Assembly: GCA_938030845.1 (NCBI GenBank)
Contig: CALHIC010000300.1
Span: 1 to 5,801, forward strand
Source: an uncultured Oribacterium sp.
Lineage (GTDB): Bacteria; Bacillota; Clostridia; Lachnospirales; Lachnospiraceae
DNA: 5,801 bases
Direction of reading: 5' to 3'
The stretch's first letter is position 1, and every line of letters starts with the position of its first letter. The notes below the pieces were generated by a model. It had not been told where the DNA came from. It searched no databases and was given only the letters and a program-made list of their open reading frames with translations. This document shows, in pieces, positions 1-5,801 of this stretch. The translations under genes and the position numbers were made by a program.

Positions 1-54
1 CCGTACGTACAGTGCTGTGAGAGGACGGCGGTTAGTCGCCGCCTCCTACTCGAT
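1..54 (+). mobile_element. 3' end of a group II intron (domain V 3' strand and complete domain VI), cut by the window edge
   Basis: Seen: the window opens with CGTACGTACAGTGCT, which has the form of the 3' strand of a group II domain V (compare the ...GUACGUACGGUUC ending of the Ll.LtrB domain V, recalled from memory). A domain VI-like hairpin follows: GAG (19-21) pairs with CTC (49-51), AGG (22-24) with CCT (45-47), CGGCG (26-30) with CGCCG (37-41), and the loop is 31-36. This leaves A48 as a single bulged base, seven bases before a predicted intron end at T54 (...CTACTCGAT, an AY ending). Known: the domain VI branch-point A normally lies 7 or 8 nt from the 3' splice site. Inferred: a self-splicing, probably maturase-encoding intron enters from the left on the + strand, convergent with nifJ. 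Domains I-IV and the 5' strand of domain V are not visible, so class and activity cannot be judged. Confidence 0.72.
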
Positions 55-94
55 CCTCTATGCCGTATACAAGCTAAACGACATTTTATTTTAT

Positions 95-127
95 GCAAGC
101 TTCTTTAGTAAAAGCTAAGCTTCTCGC
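95..127 (-). terminator. Imperfect hairpin downstream of nifJ, possible weak terminator
   Basis: On the minus strand, shortly after the nifJ stop, AAGCTT (122-117), a two-base bulge, CTTT, a TACT loop, AAAG and AAGCTT (102-97) form a roughly 10-bp hairpin. GC pairs at 126-127 and 95-96 could close it beyond a small bulge. What follows is A-rich (GCATAAAATAAAATG), not a run of T, so the usual intrinsic-terminator tail is missing. It may slow or end transcription weakly, or act as a 3' stabilising structure. The rest of 55-137 shows no coding sequence. Confidence 0.35.
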
Positions 128-137
128 TGTCTGTACA

Positions 138-3100
138 TTAGTTATTGTACAGATCAACCATCTTCTTCAGCTTCTCATAACGCTCTCTAGCTTCCTGCTC
201 GTTCTGCAGATCTAAAGCCTTTGCACGCTCCGGATTCTTCAGGGAAAGAGATAAGTAACGAACTTCGCCCTTTAAGAATTCCTGGTAAGATTCAAAGTTT
301 GGCTCCTTGGAATTCAAGGTAAACTTCTTGTCTCCGCCAAGTGGGTTGTAAATGAAGTTGTTCCAGTATCCTGCCTCTACAGCCAGCTTCTCTTCTGTCT
401 GTGCCTTAGCCATACCCTTCTTAATACCATGGTTGATACATGGAGAATAAGCGATGATTAAGGATGGTCCCGGATAAGCCTCAGCCTCGGAAATTGCCTT
501 AACAGTCTGGGCCATATCAGCACCCATAGCAATGTGTGCTACATATACATAACCGTAGGACATAGCGATTCCTGCCAAATCCTTCTTCTTGGTTTCCTTA
601 CCGCCGGCAGCGAACTGTGCAACTGCACCGGTAGGAGTAGACTTGGAAGACTGTCCACCTGTGTTGGAGTAAACCTCGGTATCGAATACCATTACGTTGA
701 TGTCCTTACCGGAAGCAAGAACATGGTCAAGTCCGCCAAATCCGATATCGTAAGCCCAACCGTCTCCACCGAAGATCCACTGGCTCTTCTTGGAAAGGAA
801 ATCCTTGTGCTTTAACAAATCAACAGCTACTGCATCAGTCTTTCCGGAAAGAGCAGCTACTAACTTATCGGTAGCAGTTCCGTTTGTTGCACCAACAGAG
901 AAGGTATCCAAATATTCCTTAGCTGCCTCTACAAGAGCGGCATCCTTATTTTCTTCTACAAGCTTCTCAACCTGCTTCTTTAATCTGTCACGGATAGCAT
1001 TCTGTGCTAAAAGCATTCCGTATCCAAACTCCGCATTATCCTCAAAGAGAGAGTTATCCCATGCAGGACCCTGTCCCTTGGCATTTACGGTGTAAGGAGT
1101 TGATGGAGAAGAGTTACCCCAGATAGAAGAACATCCGGTTGCGTTACTGATGTACATTCTCTCTCCGAAGAGCTGGGTAATTAACTTCGCGTAAGGAGTC
1201 TCTCCACATCCGGGACATGCGCCGGAGAACTCGAAGAGTGGCTTCTTAAACTGAGATCCCTTAACGGTGGTCTCCTTAAACTTCGCAATAACCTCCTGCT
1301 TCTCAGGAAGCTCAACTGCGTAATCGAAGTACTTCTGACGATCCAGGTTGTCCTCGATTGGGGACATAACAAGAGCCTTCTCACCCTTCATTCCGGGACA
1401 AACGTTTGCACAAGATCCGCAACCAACACAGTCTAATACGGAAACCTTAATACCGAACTTGTAGTTAGGCATTCCGTTCATAGCCTTCTGCTGATCTGCC
1501 TCGGGAGCCTTAGCCGCCTCATCCTCGGTGTATGCAAATGCACGAATTGCTGCGTGAGGACATACATAAGAACAGAAGTTACACTGGATACAGTTATCAG
1601 GGTTCCATGCAGGAACGTTTACGGCAATACCACGCTTCTCATAAGCAGCAGATCCTACAGGAGTAGAACCGTCTACATAATCAGCAAATGCGGATACGGG
1701 AAGATTGTTTCCTTCCTGTGCGGAAACATGGTTCTGGATATTGTTTACGAAATCCAAAACATCCTTTCTTCCGGCAGTCTTGGTCTTGAACTCAAGTCCC
1801 TCATCTGCGCAATTGCTCCATTCCTTCTTTACTTCCACTTCTTCGAAGGCATTTGCACCGGCATCGATAGCAGCCCAGTTCTTCTTTACAACATCCTCAC
1901 CCTTACGACCGTAGGTCTTCTGAGCGGCATCCTTCATTAACTTGTTAGCCTGCTCCTTAGGAATGATTCCGGTTAAAGTAAAGAATGCGGACTGAAGGAT
2001 GGTGTTGATACGGGTTGGTCCCATTCCTGTCTCAATACCAATCTTAACACCGTTGATGATGTAGAACTTGATATTGTGGTCAGCCATATACTTCTTAACC
2101 TGTCCGGGGATGTGCTTCTCCACCTCATCCTTGGACCAAGTACAGTTCAATAAGAAGGTTCCGCCGTCTACAAGCTCCTGAACCATGTTGAACTTGGTCA
2201 TGTAAGAAGGATTATGACAAGCTACGAAGTTAGCTCTCTTAATCAGGTATGTGGACTTAATCGGCTGATCTCCAAAACGAAGGTGAGACATGGTAACACC
2301 GCCGGACTTCTTGGAGTCATAGTCAAAGTAAGCCTGTGCGTACTTATCTGTGTTATCTCCGATAATCTTGATGGAGTTCTTGTTCGCACCAACAGTACCG
2401 TCAGCTCCAAGTCCCCAGAACTTACAGTTTACAGTTCCCTTTGGAGTAGTAACGATGGATGGTCCTTCCTGTAAGGAAAGGTGAGTTACATCATCGTTGA
2501 TACCGATGGTAAATCTCTTCTTATCGGTATTGTTGTATACTGCTACGATCTGTGCAGGAGTAGTATCCTTGGAACCTAAGCCGTAACGTCCGGAAAGAAC
2601 GGTTACATTCTTAAACTCGCTGGTGGAAAGAGCTGCTACTACGTCTAAGTATAAAGGTTCACCGATAGATCCGGGCTCCTTGGTACGATCCAATACGGAA
2701 ATAGTCTTTACGGTCTTTGGAATAGCCTTTAAGAAAGCGTCAACAGCAAATGGACGATACAGTCTAACCTTGATAAGTCCAAGCTTTCTGCCTTCCTTCT
2801 CAGCCAAATAATCGATGGTCTCTTCAATGGTCTCGTTTACAGAACCCATAGCAATAATTACGTGCTCTGCATCCGGAGCTCCATAGTAGTTAAAGAGCTG
2901 GTAATTGGTTCCGATCTTCTTATTAACCTTGTCCATGTACTCCTGAACGATAGCAGGAAGTGCATCGTAATAAGGGTTGGAAGCCTCTCTTGCCTGGAAG
3001 AAAATATCAGGGTTCTGAGCGGAACCTCTCTCTACAGGGTGATTGGGGTTTAATGCGTTCTGACGGAATGCATCTACATATTCCCAATCCACCATATCCT

Positions 3101-3674
3101 TTAAGTCTTCGTAATCCCACTCTTCAATCTTCTGAATCTCATGGGAAGTACGGAATCCGTCAAAGAAGTTGATGAAAGGAATACGTCCCTTTAATGCTGC
3201 AAGGTGAGCTACAGGAGTTAAGTCCATAACTTCCTGAACGGAAGACTCACAAAGTAAAGCGGCACCGGTCTGACGACAAGCCATAACGTCGGAGTGATCT
3301 CCGAAGATGGAAAGGGCGTGGCTGGCAACAGCTCTTGCAGAAACATCAAATACACCGGGGAGCTGCTCTCCGGCAACCTTATAAATATCAGGGATCATAA
3401 GTAAAAGACCCTGAGAAGCGGTAAATGTTGTGGTTAAGGCTCCGGCTGCCAAAGCACCGTGTACCGCACCTGCAGCACCGGCCTCGGACTGCATCTCAGT
3501 AACCTGAACAGTCTCCCCTAAAATATTCTGTCTTCCCTCTGTTGCCCACTCATCCATATGCTCAGGCATAACGGAAGAAGGAGTAATTGGGAAAATCGCA
3601 GCGACCTCTGAGAACGCATAGGACGCATGTGCAGCAGCCTGGTTACCGTCCATGGTCTTCATTTTTCTTGCCAT
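138..3674 (-). CDS. nifJ: Pyruvate:ferredoxin (flavodoxin) oxidoreductase, single-chain PFOR
   Basis: Cytoplasmic, oxygen-sensitive enzyme converting pyruvate and CoA to acetyl-CoA and CO2 while reducing ferredoxin or flavodoxin; the central pyruvate-oxidising step of anaerobic fermenters. The 1178-residue chain is complete. Order: N-terminal pyruvate-binding domain (about 1-258; FPITPSS with T31, E64, R114, numbered as in the Desulfovibrio africanus enzyme), domain II (about 260-415), gamma-type domain (about 416-630), EKR segment (E679-R681), two ferredoxin-like [4Fe-4S] motifs (C695/698/701/705 and C749/752/755/759), then the C-terminal TPP domain. The proximal cluster ligands C820, C823, C848 and C1079 are present, as are the TPP/Mg motif GDGWAYDIG (D971) and YSNTGG (N1004). 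It lacks the C-terminal protective extension of the D. africanus enzyme, as most family members do. The ATG is set by a consensus SD six bases upstream; Met5 and Met8 are less well placed. It appears monocistronic. No broken or missing key residue was found. Confidence 0.98.
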   Translation of the reverse strand: MARKMKTMDGNQAAAHASYAFSEVAAIFPITPSSVMPEHMDEWATEGRQNILGETVQVTEMQSEAGAAGAVHGALAAGALTTTFTASQGLLLMIPDIYKVAGEQLPGVFDVSARAVASHALSIFGDHSDVMACRQTGAALLCESSVQEVMDLTPVAHLAALKGRIPFINFFDGFRTSHEIQKIEEWDYEDLKDMVDWEYVDAFRQNALNPNHPVERGSAQNPDIFFQAREASNPYYDALPAIVQEYMDKVNKKIGTNYQLFNYYGAPDAEHVIIAMGSVNETIEETIDYLAEKEGRKLGLIKVRLYRPFAVDAFLKAIPKTVKTISVLDRTKEPGSIGEPLYLDVVAALSTSEFKNVTVLSGRYGLGSKDTTPAQIVAVYNNTDKKRFTIGINDDVTHLSLQEGPSIVTTPKGTVNCKFWGLGADGTVGANKNSIKIIGDNTDKYAQAYFDYDSKKSGGVTMSHLRFGDQPIKSTYLIKRANFVACHNPSYMTKFNMVQELVDGGTFLLNCTWSKDEVEKHIPGQVKKYMADHNIKFYIINGVKIGIETGMGPTRINTILQSAFFTLTGIIPKEQANKLMKDAAQKTYGRKGEDVVKKNWAAIDAGANAFEEVEVKKEWSNCADEGLEFKTKTAGRKDVLDFVNNIQNHVSAQEGNNLPVSAFADYVDGSTPVGSAAYEKRGIAVNVPAWNPDNCIQCNFCSYVCPHAAIRAFAYTEDEAAKAPEADQQKAMNGMPNYKFGIKVSVLDCVGCGSCANVCPGMKGEKALVMSPIEDNLDRQKYFDYAVELPEKQEVIAKFKETTVKGSQFKKPLFEFSGACPGCGETPYAKLITQLFGERMYISNATGCSSIWGNSSPSTPYTVNAKGQGPAWDNSLFEDNAEFGYGMLLAQNAIRDRLKKQVEKLVEENKDAALVEAAKEYLDTFSVGATNGTATDKLVAALSGKTDAVAVDLLKHKDFLSKKSQWIFGGDGWAYDIGFGGLDHVLASGKDINVMVFDTEVYSNTGGQSSKSTPTGAVAQFAAGGKETKKKDLAGIAMSYGYVYVAHIAMGADMAQTVKAISEAEAYPGPSLIIAYSPCINHGIKKGMAKAQTEEKLAVEAGYWNNFIYNPLGGDKKFTLNSKEPNFESYQEFLKGEVRYLSLSLKNPERAKALDLQNEQEARERYEKLKKMVDLYNN

Positions 3675-3680
3675 AAGTTT

Positions 3681-3686
3681 CCTCCT
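3681..3686 (-). promoter_or_regulatory. Ribosome binding site of nifJ
   Basis: The minus strand reads AGGAGG, then six bases (AAACTT), then ATG. This perfect Shine-Dalgarno at good spacing selects Met1 over the in-frame Met5 and Met8 (MARKMKTMDG) and suggests strong translation, as expected for an abundant fermentative enzyme. Confidence 0.9.
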
Positions 3687-3712
3687 AAACTGAAATAAAT
3701 AAAACCTCTACC

Positions 3713-3730
3713 TTTCCCCTTTTAGGGAAA
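3713..3730 (-). promoter_or_regulatory. Leader hairpin in the nifJ 5' UTR
   Basis: On the minus strand TTTCCCT (3730-3724), loop AAAA, GGGGAAA (3719-3713) forms a 7-bp stem (one G-U pair) closed by a four-base loop. It starts a few bases after the likely transcription start and ends about 26 bases before the Shine-Dalgarno. It could stabilise the 5' end of a long-lived mRNA. It does not mask the SD, and no U-run directly follows it, so it is not an obvious attenuator. No known riboswitch is recognised. Confidence 0.4.
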
Positions 3731-3742
3731 TCATACAAGGGA

Positions 3743-3771
3743 ATACTAATCTATCCCCATGCTAAAATCAA
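3743..3771 (-). promoter_or_regulatory. Candidate sigma-A promoter of nifJ
   Basis: Minus strand: -35 TTGATT (3771-3766), a 17-base spacer, and -10 TAGTAT (3748-3743). Each hexamer matches four of six consensus bases and the spacing is ideal. Initiation would fall near 3736, giving a leader of about 60 nt. It lies downstream of the previous gene's terminator, with AT-rich DNA upstream. This is the best candidate found in the gap, but it comes from inspection only. Confidence 0.45.
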
Positions 3772-3785
3772 GGAAAACGCTTACC
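3772..3785. promoter_or_regulatory. Candidate catabolite-responsive element (cre, CcpA site)
   Basis: GGAAAACGCTTACC matches the Gram-positive cre consensus TGWAANCGNTNWCA at all specified positions except the outermost two. The central CG is kept, and the complement GGTAAGCGTTTTCC scores equally well. It directly abuts the -35 hexamer of the nifJ promoter candidate, centred roughly 42 bases before the presumed start. Known: CcpA represses or activates according to cre position, and sites upstream of -35 can activate overflow-metabolism genes. Inferred: PFOR expression may respond to sugar supply. Confidence 0.42.
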
Positions 3786-3809
3786 GTTTTTGATTTAGTA
3801 CAATAGCTA

Positions 3810-3833
3810 TTTTTTTCACAAGTTTTTTTTCAC
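3810..3833 (-). repeat. Two A-tract direct repeats upstream of the nifJ promoter
   Basis: The minus strand carries GTGAAAAAAAA (3833-3823) and GTGAAAAAAA (3819-3810), two near-identical 10-11 base units with a 14-base period. They lie between the upstream terminator and the nifJ promoter, about 40-60 bases before the -35. They could bend DNA or act like a distal UP-type element. Nothing proves a regulator site. Confidence 0.4.
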
Positions 3834-3842
3834 TTTTTAAAG

Positions 3843-3891
3843 AAAAAAGCAGCCCTGAATTTCCGACAATTGTCAAAAAATTCAAAGCTGC
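3843..3891 (-). terminator. Intrinsic terminator of the VanW-family gene
   Basis: Starting 9 bases past the TAA of the VanW-family gene, the minus strand has GCAGCTTTGAATTT (3891-3878) pairing along 14 bases with AAATTCAGGGCTGC (3862-3849), with two G-U pairs. The arms enclose GACAATTGTC, itself a palindrome that can continue the stem, and are followed by TTTTTT (3848-3843). This is a typical strong Rho-independent terminator. The opposite strand lacks a T-run after the stem, so it acts on the minus strand only and isolates nifJ from upstream transcription. Confidence 0.88.
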
Positions 3892-3899
3892 CGTAAACC

Positions 3900-5801
3900 T
3901 TAGGTTCCGGGGCCGCCGGAAATAACATCCGCTTCCGTAGTGGGAACACTGTTATTCCCTACAGGTCCGTCATTGGAAACAACAGGATTCTCAGAGGCCT
4001 TGGTACTACTCTGGGTTTTACTCTCCTGTGCCTTGGTCTCTGCCGACTTAGTTTCTGTGCTTGCCGCATTGCTTGCTGACGTGCTTTCCGCTGCACTACT
4101 GCTTTCTACAGCATTTGCACTGTACTTCTTAGGAGTATGCCCCTTATAGCTGACATAATGATCTTTTACCTTCTCAGTCTTGCCGTCCTTGGTAATAATC
4201 TTATAGGCCTGCCATTCGGAGCCGGCGGAACCGTTACTTTCCTTACCCTGCTGAGGAGTAATGACCTGCACTGCCGGAACAGGAAGGTCTTTAATCTTCT
4301 CGGATTCCAATTCCCACTTCACTCCGCTGGGAAGTACAGGAATTCCGTAGATCTGTACTGTTGCGGTTTGGTTGGAATACCAGGCACGAATACCGATGGC
4401 ATGCTTGGAATCATTCACAAACTTAAAATCCGGTCCCGGCCAAGATACCGTAGCATCCGTACCGGGGGTCACATAGTTAGGGGCAAAGGTGTGGGATCTG
4501 CGATAGGTCGTGGTTAATCCGGAGCGGAATACCGCATTGTACAGAGTGGAAGAAATCTGGCAGATTCCTCCTCCTACCTCTTCTACAACTTCTCCCTGAT
4601 TATAAGCCGCAGCCGCCTTATAGCCCTTTTCTGCAGTTCTCTGCCCTACTACACCGTTAAAGGAAAACTCCTCTCCGGGCTGAAGAACAGTACCGTTTAC
4701 TGCCTCTGCCGCAAGACGAACATTGGTGTTTCTCAGTTCATTGGAAGTAGTTTTGGTGGTAAAGCTGGCAATAATCTTATACTGATCCTTAATGGATGCA
4801 GTGGAGGCTGCAATCTTCTCCCCTTCTGTGGTGATTTCAGAAGAAAATTGCTTATTGTTTAGAGCAGTTAAAATTCCTTTAGCAGTATCATCAACATTTA
4901 CCGCATAACCGTCCTTACTGCCGCCAAATTCAAACTCTCCTGTGGATTTATTATATTTGGTAATATCACCATTCTTGGGGGACATCTTCCAAACAATGGC
5001 TAGCTGATTTACATAATCCGTAATTTTATCGGAAAAGTCAGGAAGTTGCAGAATATAGTCCGCATGAATCTCAGTGGAACTTTCAGCTGTAGTCTCTTCC
5101 TCTTTTTTCTTCTTCTTTTTCTTTTCGGTGGAACTTTCTTCCGTGCTACTTTCTGTAGCCTTTTCCTCCTGATACTTCGTATAAATCTGATCTACAAAGT
5201 CTGTAATACTGTCAGAAAGAACATCGGGAATTTCAAATTCCGTCTTACTTGGTCGGATGCTCACATCAGATAAGGTATTTTTAACCTTTACCACCTCTTC
5301 GGTTCCCTGATCGTCAATACCGTCTTCGCTTTTATTGTCTTCCGCCTTTGGAAATTCCGGCATGGAAAAATAATCAATATTCGGGTTAGCATTTTTTACC
5401 ACAAGATGCCAGGTATAAGATTTCTTCAAGAAATCAATAACCTGCTCCTTGGTCATTCCCTTTAGATTTAAAAGTTCCGCTCCCGGTTTAAAGGCGGAAT
5501 AATCCAAATACAAATCTTCATGAATGGCATTGGGGTCTATATACTCCGTTTCAGCAACAGTGGTCTCCGCTTCATGAAAAAAGCCGGCATTCCGGCTTAA
5601 AGCAAAGACTGCAGCCGCACTTCCGAATAGGGCAACTGCGGCTATAATAATAGGAAGATGGCCATTGTTCTTGGGGCGTCGTCCACCGCTTCTACCATTA
5701 CTTCGTCCACTACGGGCCCCTTTATCGCTATAGCTGTACTGGGCACTTCTGCTTCTTGAACCGCCCTTTGCTCTACTAATTCCTTGAGATAATCTTCTTT
5801 C
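3900..5801 (-). CDS. VanW-family membrane-anchored envelope protein, N-terminus beyond the window
   Basis: The frame is open to the right edge; 633 residues are visible and no ATG is reached, so the start lies outside. Visible residues 1-48 are a basic Ser/Arg/Gly-rich cytoplasmic tail. Residues 49-68 (LPIIIAAVALFGSAAAVFAL) form a membrane segment, followed by an extracellular portion. An early GMTKEQVIDFL segment resembles the start of VanW-type proteins. Residues about 248-350 resemble the putative peptidoglycan-binding domain PG_binding_4. Residues about 355-487 are the VanW domain: PGEEFSFN, GGGICQ (C414, the only cysteine seen), SSTLYNAV, RRSHTF. A possible degenerate G5-like stretch follows (about 487-565), then a Ser/Ala/Thr/Glu-rich tail ending GGPGT with no LPXTG sorting signal. 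A duplicated segment and a seven-lysine run lie at 191-267. The biochemical role of VanW is not established; a cell-wall function is inferred. The gene is followed by its own terminator. Confidence 0.9.
   Translation of the reverse strand, partial: ERRLSQGISRAKGGSRSRSAQYSYSDKGARSGRSNGRSGGRRPKNNGHLPIIIAAVALFGSAAAVFALSRNAGFFHEAETTVAETEYIDPNAIHEDLYLDYSAFKPGAELLNLKGMTKEQVIDFLKKSYTWHLVVKNANPNIDYFSMPEFPKAEDNKSEDGIDDQGTEEVVKVKNTLSDVSIRPSKTEFEIPDVLSDSITDFVDQIYTKYQEEKATESSTEESSTEKKKKKKKEEETTAESSTEIHADYILQLPDFSDKITDYVNQLAIVWKMSPKNGDITKYNKSTGEFEFGGSKDGYAVNVDDTAKGILTALNNKQFSSEITTEGEKIAASTASIKDQYKIIASFTTKTTSNELRNTNVRLAAEAVNGTVLQPGEEFSFNGVVGQRTAEKGYKAAAAYNQGEVVEEVGGGICQISSTLYNAVFRSGLTTTYRRSHTFAPNYVTPGTDATVSWPGPDFKFVNDSKHAIGIRAWYSNQTATVQIYGIPVLPSGVKWELESEKIKDLPVPAVQVITPQQGKESNGSAGSEWQAYKIITKDGKTEKVKDHYVSYKGHTPKKYSANAVESSSAAESTSASNAASTETKSAETKAQESKTQSSTKASENPVVSNDGPVGNNSVPTTEADVISGGPGT
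5001..5231 (-). repeat. Diverged internal duplication flanking a charged low-complexity linker
   Basis: Within the VanW-family protein, IPDVLSDSITDFVDQI (visible residues 191-206, DNA 5184-5231) and LPDFSDKITDYVNQL (253-267, DNA 5001-5045) are clearly alike in protein and DNA (for example CTGAT.TACA...TC.GTAAT on the + strand). Between them is a linker with ESSTE-type repeats, whose DNA carries GTGGAACTTTC exactly twice (5074-5084 and 5128-5138), and a run of seven lysines (5103-5123) followed by Glu residues. A partial tandem duplication that then diverged would explain this layout. Confidence 0.55.

Noticed and set aside
131..152. Inverted repeat CTGTACA / TGTACAG around the nifJ stop codon
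   Set aside because: A 7-bp stem with an eight-base loop and no T-tract can arise by chance. Half of it lies in codons of the C-terminus, and there is no support for termination there.
3800..3821. TTGTGA on the minus strand of the nifJ upstream region as a Rex or CRP/FNR operator
   Set aside because: Only one half-site is present; the matching inverted half (TCACAA or TTAACAA-like) is missing at the right spacing.
3903..4100. Sortase-type cell-wall anchor at the C-terminus of the VanW-family protein
   Set aside because: The Ser/Thr-rich tail looks wall-spanning, but there is no LPXTG-like motif, hydrophobic segment or basic end; anchoring is at the N-terminus.
534..4517. Open frames of 60-130 codons on the + strand opposite nifJ and the VanW-family gene, the longest at 1554-1940 and 4137-4517, and a 67-codon minus-strand frame at 1181-1384 in another phase of nifJ
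   Set aside because: All overlap fully conserved, domain-complete coding sequence. None has a convincing RBS or a recognisable domain, and their composition is what shadow frames would give.
4340..4740. Vancomycin-resistance gene, because of the VanW domain
   Set aside because: VanW-domain proteins are widespread in clostridia outside van clusters. No VanH/A/X or VanRS gene is visible here, so resistance should not be inferred.
5103..5123. A-rich lysine run as a programmed frameshift or phase-variation tract
   Set aside because: The A-run is only six bases and is broken by G's, the frame phase does not fit an A AAA AAG slippery site, and the reading frame is intact on both sides. Length variation remains possible but is not shown.

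Overview
The window reads as chromosomal DNA of an anaerobic, low-to-mid GC Firmicute, most likely a clostridial lineage such as Lachnospiraceae. The signs are a single-chain pyruvate:ferredoxin oxidoreductase behind a consensus AGGAGG ribosome binding site, a VanW-type envelope protein with Ser/Thr/Glu/Lys-rich linkers, a compact U-tailed terminator, and the tail of a bacterial group II intron. The family placement is an inference from style, not from a marker gene.

Layout, left to right. Positions 1-54 look like the 3' end of a group II intron on the + strand: the 3' strand of domain V, then a complete domain VI hairpin with a bulged A seven bases from the predicted 3' end. The intron body and any maturase lie outside the window. 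Positions 55-137 are non-coding and hold one imperfect hairpin without a U-tract. Positions 138-3674 (minus strand) hold a complete, intact nifJ/PFOR gene of 1178 codons with all expected Fe-S cysteines and active-site residues. Positions 3675-3899 are the intergenic control region. Read on the minus strand it contains the terminator of the upstream gene, two A-tract repeats, a CcpA-type cre-like site abutting a plausible sigma-A promoter, a leader hairpin and the nifJ Shine-Dalgarno. From 3900 to the right edge, and continuing beyond it, a minus-strand gene encodes a membrane-anchored extracellular protein with a VanW domain.

The two protein genes run in the same direction, but a strong intrinsic terminator separates them and nifJ has its own promoter candidate, so they are probably independent units. 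PFOR serves central fermentation in the cytoplasm (pyruvate to acetyl-CoA, CO2 and reduced ferredoxin). The VanW protein is an envelope protein of unknown exact role. I see no functional link between them.

No new multi-gene system is visible. The points most worth a second look are the intron tail converging on nifJ, the cre-like element at the nifJ promoter, and the duplicated segment plus poly-lysine linker inside the VanW-family protein.
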